Position numbers and translations under genes: made by a program | Notes under the pieces: model-generated | The model's database searches: none | What the model saw: only the letters and a program-made list of their open reading frames with translations | Told to the model about the DNA's origin: nothing | In this document: piece by piece, positions 41,136 through 50,327 of the stretch | How positions within the stretch are numbered: position 1 is the stretch's first letter | Layout of the letters: every line of letters begins with the position of its first letter | Assembly: GCA_964035575.1 (NCBI GenBank) | Contig: OZ037917.1 | Coordinates: forward strand, 806,001-870,000 | Origin: Rhynchopus sp. YZ270_cl-10 | Taxonomy: Eukaryota; Euglenozoa; Diplonemea; Diplonemida; Diplonemidae | Direction of reading: 5' to 3' | DNA: 64,000 nucleotides

Positions 41136-41838
41136 TAACCAATAGAACTAGAGAGCAACAACAACAATGGCTAGGCCAGAATGTGGTAACCCTCTAGTTT
41201 TTTTTTTCCCCCTCTCTCTTCACCTGGGCATTTTTTTTTTCATATATTTCAGAATCAAATGAAAATATGTGAGCAACAACATTTGAAAGGGAAGATCTGC
41301 TCTTTACACAGAAGGGTTGTGATTAAGAGAGGGACATGGGGCGAATTGGGTGGGAACTAGTACTGTGGAAATTTTTTTTTTTTTAATAGAGTTGCGAATG
41401 AAAAGGGTGGTGGTGGTGGTGAAATGGTGGTGAGGAGGGTGGGCGATTTTTGGTGAATTTTGACAAAAAAAAATAAAAAGTCAAAAAAAAAAAGAAAAAA
41501 CAGAGCAGAAAAAGAGGGGGTGAAGGTGGTTGTGGGCGGATGCCTCCTCCCCTCTTTACCCTCTGCCGGGAAATACAAATGGATACGGGTAGGGTGGGGG
41601 GGGAAGTCAGTTTTCGTGAGACGATTTTGGGGAGATCCGTGCAAAAAAAAGGGGGTTAAGGAGAACTTTCGCTTTTTTTTTGGGTCCTGGTTACGCGCAC
41701 AAAACAAAACGGGTCAAAATGGCCCCTTTTTTTTTCCCGGCTTTCTTCTTCTCTCTCTCTCTCTTCTCAATTGCTAGCATCATCATTTTGCTCATTTATT
41801 AAGTTTCTTCCAATTTGTTCGGCAACCTAGGGTTGTGT

Positions 41839-43383
41839 TCAGTGGTGTCCGAGCTGTGCGCCGAGCTGCATCATGCCCATCTGGGGGGGCATGGTGAGGA
41901 GGTGTTGGGGGAGTGCGTACGCCTGGCCCATGGTGTCCGGGATGCCGGTCTGGAGTGCGGAGGGCATCGGGAACGGGGAGCCCCCGGTGGCGGCAGTCGA
42001 CTGAAGGGAAGAGAGTGCTGCTGCGGTCGCAGGCTGGCCAGAGGAGCCCTTGCATTTGTACTGCGGGAGGCACTCCCACTGCGCTCCCAGGGGGGTGTTC
42101 ACCTGGTGCAGCTGGTTCGGGGAACGCTTCTTCTGGTGTGCCCAGCAAAGGGCAGGTCCCTCAGGGTGGATGGGAGCGGGGTGTCCGTACATGCCGGCCT
42201 GTGGGGGGTTGTGTGTATAAAGTACAGTTGGGGAGGAGTTTGGTAGATGAATTGAATGTGAACCTAATGGCTCTGATGGATGGTTGGGATGGGGAAAGGG
42301 GAAGGGGTCCATACCTCCTCCTGGGCCACCTCGGCCTCGGTGTTGGAGGGCATCTTGCACTCGGAGCCGGGCTTGCACTGGAACTGGCCGTTGGGGAGAC
42401 GCATGACGTTGTTGGGGCCACGGAGCTTGCCGTGCACGCTGCAGGTCTGCTGGTCGTCACCGAAGTGTGCGCCCGCATCGCCGGCCTGGCCGTACATGCC
42501 CTGCTGGCCGTCCGCCTTCATGTCGTTGTTCGCGGGGAGCTTGCACTCAGAGCCGGGGCGGCAGCGGTACTGGCGGGAGCCCTGGTAGGTCTCCTCAACG
42601 TTGTTGGGTCCACGCTGCTTGCCGTGCACCACGCATGTCTGTGGTTTGGTGTGGAAGGAAGCTTTCAAAATGAACCTTTTTTAAAAAATAAGCGGAAAAC
42701 CGGTGGGATTTAAAAAGCGACAAAAAAAAAAAAAAAAAAAAATGAACACTGCAATTTTGAATCCAGAAGGGGGAGGGTGGGGTGTGGGTGCCCATACCAC
42801 AGGTCCTGCCGGGGCGTTGCCGTCGTTTGGCTTCATCGCGGCCGGGATCTTGCACTCAGACCCGGCCTTGCACTTCCAGCTCTGCGATCCAGGGTAGGTG
42901 GGCTCAACGTTGTTGGGTCCACGCAACTTACCGTGGATCACACATGTCTGGCAAAAAAAAAGGGGGGGATAAAAAAATGGGTGATAACTTGAAGCCTTGC
43001 GCTTAGTCACCTGACGGGGTGGGACGACATACCACGTTGCCCGGGGGCACGGGTCCGTCGTTGCGCTGCACGATTGCCTCGGACACCTTGCACTCCGACC
43101 CGACCTTGCAGTGGAATTCGCGGGACCCGGGGTAGGTCTCCTCGACGTTGTTGGGGCCACGCACCTTCTTGTGCTTCATGCAGGTCTGGTGGGGGTGTGG
43201 TGTGGTTTGGTGCGGTGGTGGCAGTGGGCAACATACCAATGCGCCTGCCGGGGGCTGCTTCTGTCTCTGTGCTGCTGCTGCTGCTGCTGCCGCGGCCGCT
43301 GCCTGCTGTGCGCCAGGTCCGGCAGGGAGGGCAGCACCCATAGGGCGACCCTGGTTCTGCATGAGGGATCCAATCATGGCCAT
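41839..43383 (-). CDS. modular Cys/His-motif protein (RGPNN repeats), 377 aa, five exons
   Basis: ATG at 43383. Exons: 43383-43237, 43185-43033, 42947-42798, 42638-42315, 42198-41839. Introns are 51, 85, 159 and 116 nt, all GTATG...AG and all phase 0. Exon 1 is an N-terminal Ala/Gln/Pro segment. Exons 2 and 3 each encode one unit: C-x2-H-x-K-x-RGPNNV, a spacer, an aromatic residue, C-K/R-x-G-S-E-C-K. Exon 4 encodes two units. Exon 5 has a diverged one (CWAHQKKRSPNQL) and a Met/Gln/Pro-rich tail. The invariant C, H, C, C suggest a small zinc site. Function unknown; RNA- or protein-binding is a guess. Confidence 0.8.
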
Positions 43384-43417
43384 TGTGTGTGTGTGTTGGT
43401 TGTAGTGTTCTGTGGAG

Positions 43418-43467
43418 TGCCATGTGAATGTGAATGTGAATGTGAATGTGAATGTGAATGTGAATGT
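43418..43467. repeat. (GTGAAT)n microsatellite, about 8 copies
   Basis: Hexanucleotide array just upstream of the modular Cys/His gene, in its 5' leader or spacer. Confidence 0.85.
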
Positions 43468-43540
43468 GGTACAAGAAAAAGAGGTGTCGGTAGCATAAAA
43501 CACTTCAATCGTACAGAACACCAGAGAGGAAGGAGAGAAC

Positions 43541-43580
43541 AGTTTATAAGATGATCCTAAGCCTCTCTGTGCTTAGTCTG
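43541..43580 (+). repeat. hairpin-B repeat
   Basis: TTTATAAGATGATCCTAAGC-CTCTCTGT-GCTTAG. A left-half-only copy follows at 43724-43746, next to an element end. Confidence 0.6.
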
Positions 43581-44517
43581 ATTAGATTAAGATTGAGGAA
43601 AGAGGGGGGGAAACGCTTTTTTTATAATAAGGGTGGGCGAATTGACAAAATTAATTCGGGTTACATGACGCAGAGAAAACGCTGACGCATGACGCAGAAA
43701 AAAAGTTTTCAGGAAAAAAAAAGAAAAGTTTATAAGATGATCCTAAGAAAAAAGTTTTAGGAAAAAAAGTTTTCATCAGGAAAAACTGGTTTTTGGGTGA
43801 CGGGGTAGAGATTCGTGACCCAAAACACAGTTTTTTTTTGGCATTTCCGGAATCCGTCCAAAAAGTGGTGGGGTCAATCTCGAAAATTGGACAATTTTTT
43901 GACCACGTATTTTTTTGAAAATATGAGCCCGGTCACTAATACGTGGGGCCCATTTTCGGCCAAAAAATGCTACTGAAAAATATTTTCCCCTGAAAATCTT
44001 TCAGCCCCAAAACATACCGCGGTTGGCATTTCCGGAATCTGTCCGCGCTGTGGTGGGGTCACTTTGCCGAAATGGACAAGTTCTTGGTTTTGGTCAAAAT
44101 GAGTGTAAGGTGAAGGGGCTAAGGTAAATCCCACAACCCAGATTTTCTCTCCCTGATTCTGAAACATGAAAATGCCCGAAAACACCGGCATTTGCATTTT
44201 CGGAATCTGTCCGTTCTGCGGTGGGGTCAATTTGCCGAAATGGACGAGTTCTTGGTTTTGGTCAAAACCCGTAAGTGTAAGGTAAAGGGTCCAAGTGTTT
44301 GCCTGTAGAAACACACGGTAGCAGGGGTTTTAGGGCCTCCCATGCGTGTACATTTTGCAAAAAACATGGGCATTTTGCATTTTGTTCGAAAACACCGGCA
44401 TTTACATTTCCTGAATCCACCCGTTCTGTGGTGGGGTCAATTTGCCGAAGCCACCAAATTTAAAAACTAGAAATCACATGTTGGTGTGTTCCGGGGTATC
44501 GAAAAATACAAATTTTC

Positions 44518-44668
44518 ATTTCAATTCACAACTCTTCACAACTCTTCACAACTATTCACAACTCTTCACAAATTTTCACAAAAAACGTGTATGTGAAGAG
44601 TTGTGAAGAGTTGTGAAGAGTTGTGAAGAGTTGTGAAGAGTTGTGAAGAGTTGTGAAGAGCTGTGAAG
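44518..44668. repeat. long fold-back of TTCACAACTC units
   Basis: Five or more direct units (44525-44580) face seven inverted GAGTTGTGAA units (44595-44665) across ACGTGTATG, giving a hairpin of about 60-bp arms. Confidence 0.85.
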
Positions 44669-44891
44669 TGGCGAAGTCTGGGTGGTGCCTGGGCACAGGT
44701 AGGTACAGGACACCTTTTGGAGGACGTTGGTTGGCAACACAGGAGGTTCTATGTGCAAAAAGTGCCTAAAATGGTGCGGCTGACGGGACGATTTGGACCC
44801 TTTTGGGCCATTCTTGGGCCATGTGTTTTTAGGTGTGTTTTTTTTTCAACTTTTTGACTTGGATTGCATTTTTGGGATCCCCGTGCAGTGG

Positions 44892-45747
44892 TCATACTTG
44901 GACCGCCCGAAAAAAATTTCGGGCGAATTCGGGCGGATTTTCGGGCGCGGGTCCCGAGCGCCCGAAATGTGCCCGAAATATATTTCGGGCGTTTTAAAGG
45001 GAATTTAAAGGGAATTTATACGTAATTCGGGCGAATTCGGGCGCACAATTGGTGCACTGGAGTATCTTATGTGTGCTGGGAAGCATGCCACCAGTGTAAA
45101 AATCTTACGCTTTATTTGAAAGATTGGCACAAAATTTGCTCAAAGAAAAAAAAATTGAGCAAAAAGTCCTAGTAGAACCCAACTTATATGAGTACAGCTC
45201 TGTTAGCAGCCACGTATAAAACCGATTTCCCTAACAATTGACACTAAAATACTACTAAAAACGTAAAAAGGCGATTTTTCACGTTTTTGGGCATCTCCTG
45301 AGCAACTACAGTCCCGAAACACCCCGAGAATGGGTCAGAACCACCCTGTGACCCGAAAATTCACAAAAATTCACCCTGAAATACGAAAAAATGGTGAAAC
45401 CCCGGTTCATAGTGTGTTTTGGGTGGGAATAAGCAAATGATAGTCAGAAAACCCGTGATTTGGTGGTGATTCCCAAAGTGCACTCAGGTGTACAAAAGTT
45501 TTCGATTCTTGCTTATTTTGACAGATTTGACATCAAATATGTCCAAATATAAAAAGTTTTTTGCAAAAATGAATAGAACCCTACCTAGTCGGTTTTCACT
45601 AAGGAAAAAGCGCCCGAATCCGCCCGAAATCTGCATTTCGGGCGTTTTCGGGCAAATTCGGGCGCACAAAATCGCCCGAAATCCGCCCCTAATCCGCCCG
45701 AAATCACCCGAAATGCCCGAAATATATTTCGGGCGGTCCAAGTATGA
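44892..45747. mobile_element. innermost inverted-repeat element with CGCCCGAAAT arrays, 856 bp
   Basis: Ends share TCATACTTGGACCGCCCGAA in inverted orientation. GTGG flanks both sides (44888-44891 and 45748-45751) as a 4-bp target duplication. Arrays of CGCCCGAA/TTCGGGCG occupy about 44900-45050 and 45610-45740. The flanks join into the same GTGGTGGGG motif seen uninterrupted at 43865, so the empty site can be recognised. Confidence 0.8.
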
Positions 45748-46373
45748 GTGGTGGGGCCGACGTTGAAAATTGGACAATTTTATGACCTCTTAAATTTCGG
45801 AAAATATGAGCCCGGTCACTAATAGGCGGCCCATTTTCGGTCAAAAATTGTCCCCAAAATCCGGAGTGTATTATTGACCTTTGTGGGCGACGAGACTGTC
45901 CTGTGTGAGGTTAACCTACAGGTTAATTCCATTATGGCGGTGGTTGTTTTGCATCTCTCACACATGATGGATCGACGCACTGGTGAGTCCTTGGCGGTTA
46001 CTTCGTCTCCTTTCGTCTTATCCGCCTTTTTGGTGGGGATTATCAAAGAAGTCAGCTAGAGAATTGTTGGTTCTCTCGGGGAGTGGGTGTGGGCAGAGAT
46101 TTTGACAACGGGACCAGAAAACCATGTTTTTGGGCTCATCAAAATTCAATTTCCCCCTTCAGTTACCCTTATTTATCGCTCCCTCATTCACGGTTTTTTT
46201 ACTTCCTGGGAATAAAGTGACCAGCTGGGCCAACTGTGGCACCGTAGTTAACGGGATCAAAACGATATGCCGGGGCACGCCTTATGCCCGAAGGTGAACT
46301 GTCTGGCTCCTTGTTTTTAAACACCGGTTAAATATGCATTGCGCTCTAATCAGACTCTAATTAGAGCATTCGG

Positions 46374-46448
46374 CAGTACAGTACAGTACAGTACAGTACA
46401 GTACAGTACAGTACAGTACAGTACAGTACAGTACAGTACAGTACAGTA
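46374..46448. repeat. (ACAGT)n array, about 15 copies
   Basis: Same pentanucleotide as at 28.9 kb but in the opposite orientation. Beside it is a short inverted repeat GCTCTAAT/ATTAGAGC. Confidence 0.95.
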
Positions 46449-47819
46449 GTCCTGTCGGGTGGTGTACCATTTTTTTCCCCAGAGCAACTTAGGTGTAATT
46501 GTGGTTGATTGTGTGTACGTGTGTTTGATAACTAGTGGGGGTAATTCTTGCTCAGAATATGGCCCCAACGTGTACGTGTGTGTACTTGTGCTGAAAGTGT
46601 GCTGAAATTGTGCCTAATATAGGCATAGTTTAGGTGAGTATGGTGCTAGTTGTGCCCAGCTGTGTTTTGAGTAAAACGGTACAAAAAACAGGGGAAAAAG
46701 TGGTAGTGCCACTGGTACAAAACTTTTCTAGCGAAGCCACAGTACGCAACATTTCGGGTAGAGCTGTGGGCTACCGCTCGTAATTTTTAGCTGCGTCGCA
46801 GGCGCACGGTACGCTACTTTCTTGAGAGTTGCGAACATGTTGAAAAAAAAAAAGGCAACAAACGAACACGCCGCGGACTTCCGTCGTCCTCCTCCGCACA
46901 GGGGGTGGGGTGGTACGGCCAGCTTGACCCAGGCTAGCTAGCCCTCTGCACAGCACACTTTACCTGACCAGTCCTGCAAAAAACCCTGGAAAAAAACACC
47001 CCCCTTTTTTTCCCTCCAATTCACAACTCTTCACAACTGTTCACAACTCTTCACAAATCTTCACAACATCTGTGTTTTTTTCATCCAAATTTTCATTTCA
47101 ATTCACAACTCTTCACAACTATTCACAACTCTTCACAACTCTTCACAATTCTTCACAATTCTTCACAAAAAAATGGCCAAAAATTATGTTGTGAAAATTT
47201 GTGAAAACTTGTGAAAACTTGTGAAGATTGGTGAAGATTGGTGAAAATTTGTATTTTCCGATACCCCGGAACACACCACATGTGTTTTCTAGAATTTTTT
47301 GGTTTTTTGGTGGGGGAACCAAGAGAAAACTTTTTTTTCTGAAAACTTTTTTTTTTCCAGAATTCTGAAATCCATGACGCCAATAACCCGAATTAATTTT
47401 GTCAATTCGCCCACCCTAACGTAGTTTTTTTTTTGTTGTCGACAATCGCCTAAAGAACCCACTCAGGGCTAATAGGGTCTGTACCTAATCTTTTTTTGAA
47501 ACAAACCTCCTTTTTGCGTCTTCTCTTTTGAGAATCCCAAGGAGACATACGGCTGAAAACGTTGCAAAAGAAAACGTTTGAGAGAAAGAAACGAAGTTTT
47601 TTTTTGGATATTGTGGTCCACAATCCTTAGGATCCTTAGGGTGTCACCACCGCCAAAATTTTCCAAAAAAAAAAAAAAAATGTTTTTTTAAAAAAACTTG
47701 AGAGTCGAACATGCCTCACATCAGACACACATACACTATCTACCAGGGTCTAAACCTAACTTTTTTTTTTAAAAACAATCTCAATAATGGTCACCTATTC
47801 TCCCCCCACACCCCCCCCC

Positions 47820-48581
47820 TCAGTGGTTAGCGTGCACTTGAAATGTTGAGGTGGGCTCTCTATCTGGCCCAGTCTGTGACGATATAAGAGATACTGTACA
47901 ATCCAACGCTTTCAGCGCATCAAGAATCTCCGAGACGTGGGCAAATGTTTGCGAATTTTCTTTGGCACGCTCTCTGCACACCACTAAACAGATTGGGCGG
48001 GATGGGAGACACAGCAGCGAGTACATTGTCTTCACAAAGGGTTCCACTAGCTCCTTTAACCAGACCACCTCAGATGCGATGACGAAATCTAGACCATCAG
48101 TGGATTCCTTCACTGTGTCGATCCCTTTGTTCCAATCTAGGACGGCCGCTGCGGCGCTTCCTCCGTTTACTCCGATGGGGACTGAATTGGGCCAGGTTTT
48201 TGCTTTTGTTTTTTCAATGGATTCAGATGTGTTTAACGCGATGTTCGGGATTAACATATCGTTTGTAACAGAGGCGATGTCGGTAAGCATAATATGCGCA
48301 CCATGCGCTGCAGCGCACAACCCAGCTAGGCCCGTCCCAGAGCCAAGCTCGATAACCTTTTTACCAAGAATGCGGTTGCCCATCTCGGAGCTTCGGATCT
48401 GCTCTATCATCGCCCAAGCGCCGTCCCATACAGTGAACCCTGTGGCGCCAGCAACCGAATAGTCTGCGTCAAAGAAGTTCGCATCCTGGCCGTCATCCTC
48501 CTCAAGGTTCTTGCGCAAAATGCGTACTGTGACACCCCCGCATTCTGCTGTGACAGGGATCTGGGATGGATCCTCTGCCAT
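47820..48581 (-). CDS. family-16 (METTL21-like) protein methyltransferase, 253 aa
   Basis: ATG at 48581. A longer open frame upstream reads through a hairpin-A repeat and was rejected, because CTCCTATTTCATTTCATTCAG with a 6-nt leader precedes this ATG. The layout is that of the METTL21/EEF lysine-methyltransferase family: FTVWDGAWAMIEQI before motif I, KVIELGSGTGLAGLCAAA (SAM binding, about residue 75), motif II HIMLTDIASV, and the post-II loop FVIASEVVW (about 162), where the family usually has a D-x-x-Y type sequence. These enzymes methylate lysines of chaperones, elongation factors or similar. The particular substrate cannot be told. It has no introns. Confidence 0.85.
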   Translation of the reverse strand: MAEDPSQIPVTAECGGVTVRILRKNLEEDDGQDANFFDADYSVAGATGFTVWDGAWAMIEQIRSSEMGNRILGKKVIELGSGTGLAGLCAAAHGAHIMLTDIASVTNDMLIPNIALNTSESIEKTKAKTWPNSVPIGVNGGSAAAAVLDWNKGIDTVKESTDGLDFVIASEVVWLKELVEPFVKTMYSLLCLPSRPICLVVCRERAKENSQTFAHVSEILDALKALDCTVSLISSQTGPDREPTSTFQVHANH

Positions 48582-48636
48582 CCCGCCCTGAATGAAATGA
48601 AATAGGAGAGAGGGAGGGGGGAAAGAGAAAAAAAGT

Positions 48637-48775
48637 TTACTTGAAATACAAAGCCCTTCTCGTGTACAGTGCACCTTTTGGTGCATGACCGGTTGTACTG
48701 GGGTGGGTCCCAACCAACGATATTCCAAATGAAAAGAAATCTTGTCAAAATGAACGCGCCTCTCGTGCAAAGATG
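48637..48775 (+). repeat. hairpin-A followed by hairpin-C-like repeat
   Basis: Hairpin-A (ACTTGAAATACAAAGCCC, TGCATGACCGGTTGTACTGG) is cut short at the CATGCA arm. A CGCGCCTCTCGTGCA unit follows 33 nt on. It starts 56 nt upstream of the methyltransferase start. Confidence 0.65.
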
Positions 48776-50230
48776 CAGCACTGAGTAGAAAGCTAGAAAG
48801 CTAGCCGCAGAGCACATCAACAACGGTTGTTGATAAGGGAAAGCCGAAGTGCGTGGTGTTGATGTATGACCCGCACACCATAAAGCAAAGCAGATGTGAA
48901 TGATGGGGTGGGCACCTATCAAAAAATAAGGCCATCGTGGACAACGACTTCAACACGAGATATAAGGAGATCAACACAAACAGCGCAGCAAAAAATCGAA
49001 AAGTGAAAAAAAGACCACAGAGAGCTAGAAGGTGTTTTGAGAACTATAGAAGCAAAAAGAGGCGGGGGGGGAGAGGATAAGGCTTTCTGTGTTTTATTTT
49101 GTTAGCTTTTTTGTGAGATATCACCCCCGTTTATACTCAGCTCGTTTTTTTGCTTCTTTTTTTTGTATTTTTTTTTGCTTTTTTTTTTTTTTTTTTTTGT
49201 ATTTTTTTCGTGCGGCGTTTTTTTAAAAAAATATATGATTTACTTAGCGGGTTTAGAGCATGTTTACTTAACCCTGGCTCTGACTCAGACCACGTTTTTC
49301 TTGTAGTTCTCCGTACGTAGCAGAGTTACACACTACTGGACAGTTTCCCTGTTCTTATTTCGAGGGGGACTACACAGACAGCACACATTGCAGCATTTTC
49401 AAAAAGAAAAAAAAAATTCCAAATCCCCAATCCCCATTCCCCCAAAAATGTCACTAAATCAACCCGAAACCTTTAAAAAAAATCACGAAAACCCCCCGTT
49501 TAATCAATTTCATATACTTTCTATTCAAAGAGAAAGCACACAAAAGGACGTTCCAAAACGATACATCCTTTTTTTAAAAAAGGCAGAAAATTCAATCCCC
49601 TCCCCCATTTTGTTATTACTATTTTTTTTTTTTTTTGAAAAATTGTTGTAGTGGAGTTGCCTCGGTTTGTGTTGCCACAGTTTGTGCAAATCTCCACTGT
49701 CTTTTTATAAAACTCGGGCACCTTGAAATCTTGGTTGTATTCATTTTACCCCACTGTAGACATGACGCTGACTTCCCGGTAATTTTCGGAAAAAAAAGTT
49801 TGCCCTAAAAATCTGCTGGGGGAAACGCATTAATCCTGTCTCAGTTACACTACTGCGGAATAGAGGGCGGGTCCAAAGCACCCTAAATTAGATCCTTGAA
49901 TTTCTGAAATGGCTTTTTTTTCCCTTCGAAATTTCAGGCAACATAAATGCATCTGACCAAGAGGACATCAGTTAGTACCCCTCAACCCAACGGGGCTTCT
50001 CCCTTCACAAAAAACAAACAAACAAAAAAATACAATCAAAACCACCCCCAGTTAACAACGCAGAAGAATGTCCGCTTTTGCAATTAAAATAATTCCCTTT
50101 TAGGGGGGAAAAGGGAAGGGCACATATGTAGTCTTAAAGGGCTTAAAGGGGAACCTCATTGGGGTATTGTCAAGAAGAACCCTAGAGCGTCACGCCGAGG
50201 TACTCAAAGGATGCAAAGAAAAGAACCCCT

Positions 50231-50280
50231 TGGAAGATGAATGTGTCTCTCGTGTACACATATCTTTAGACACTATAGTC
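50231..50280 (+). repeat. hairpin-C repeat
   Basis: GAAGATGAATGTGT-CTCTCGT-GTACACATATCTTT. The inner and outer arms differ in sequence from the 4.2-kb copy but still pair. Confidence 0.65.
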
Positions 50281-50327
50281 GTGGTGCGGAAAAGGGGAGG
50301 AAAGAAGAAGCAAGGGGGGGAACGTCT

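Larger units (their letters stand above)
38136..41838. other. 3.7-kb gene-free stretch
   Basis: T-rich with many homopolymers. Two copies of a dispersed repeat (about 38325-38380 and 38655-38715; motif TGCAATCTCCACT), hairpin-B (40831-40874), a short repeat with GGGAGGGGTCGATATTGACA (40959-41013, second copy at 53022) and truncated hairpin-A (41098-41135). No gene seen. Confidence 0.5.
44467..47292. mobile_element. inner inverted-repeat element, about 2.8 kb
   Basis: Ends of about 50 bp are inverted copies with a few changes: CTAGAAA, GGTGTGTTCCGGGGTATCG, AAAATACAAATTTTCA. Subterminal TTCACAACTC arrays lie on both sides. Confidence 0.65.
43630..47417. mobile_element. outer inverted-repeat element, about 3.8 kb
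   Basis: Ends 43630-43663 and 47384-47417 are perfect 34-bp inverted repeats (begins AGGGTGGGCGAATTGACA). Without the nested elements the outer unit would be about 960 bp. The left arm carries four copies of a motif with GGTGGGGTCAATTTGCCGAA and TTCCGGAATC. No transposase is visible. Confidence 0.75.
43384..47819. other. gene-free stretch dominated by nested inverted-repeat elements
   Basis: Apart from the leader of the Cys/His gene and a hairpin-B (43541-43580), most of this region is an element with 34-bp inverted ends and smaller elements inside it (listed separately). After 47417 follow a short repeat (47430-47485) and A/T-rich sequence. Confidence 0.6.
48582..50327. other. gene-free spacer
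   Basis: Hairpin-A (48637-48715) with a hairpin-C-like copy right beside it (48748-48775), long T tracts (49150-49220), a dispersed repeat copy (49643-49702; GTTGCCACAGTTTGTGCAAA) and hairpin-C (50231-50280). No gene. Confidence 0.5.

Noticed and set aside
43424-45740. CRISPR-like appearance of regularly spaced repeats
   Set aside because: The repeats are direct or inverted tandem units without unique spacers of constant length, in a eukaryotic genome.
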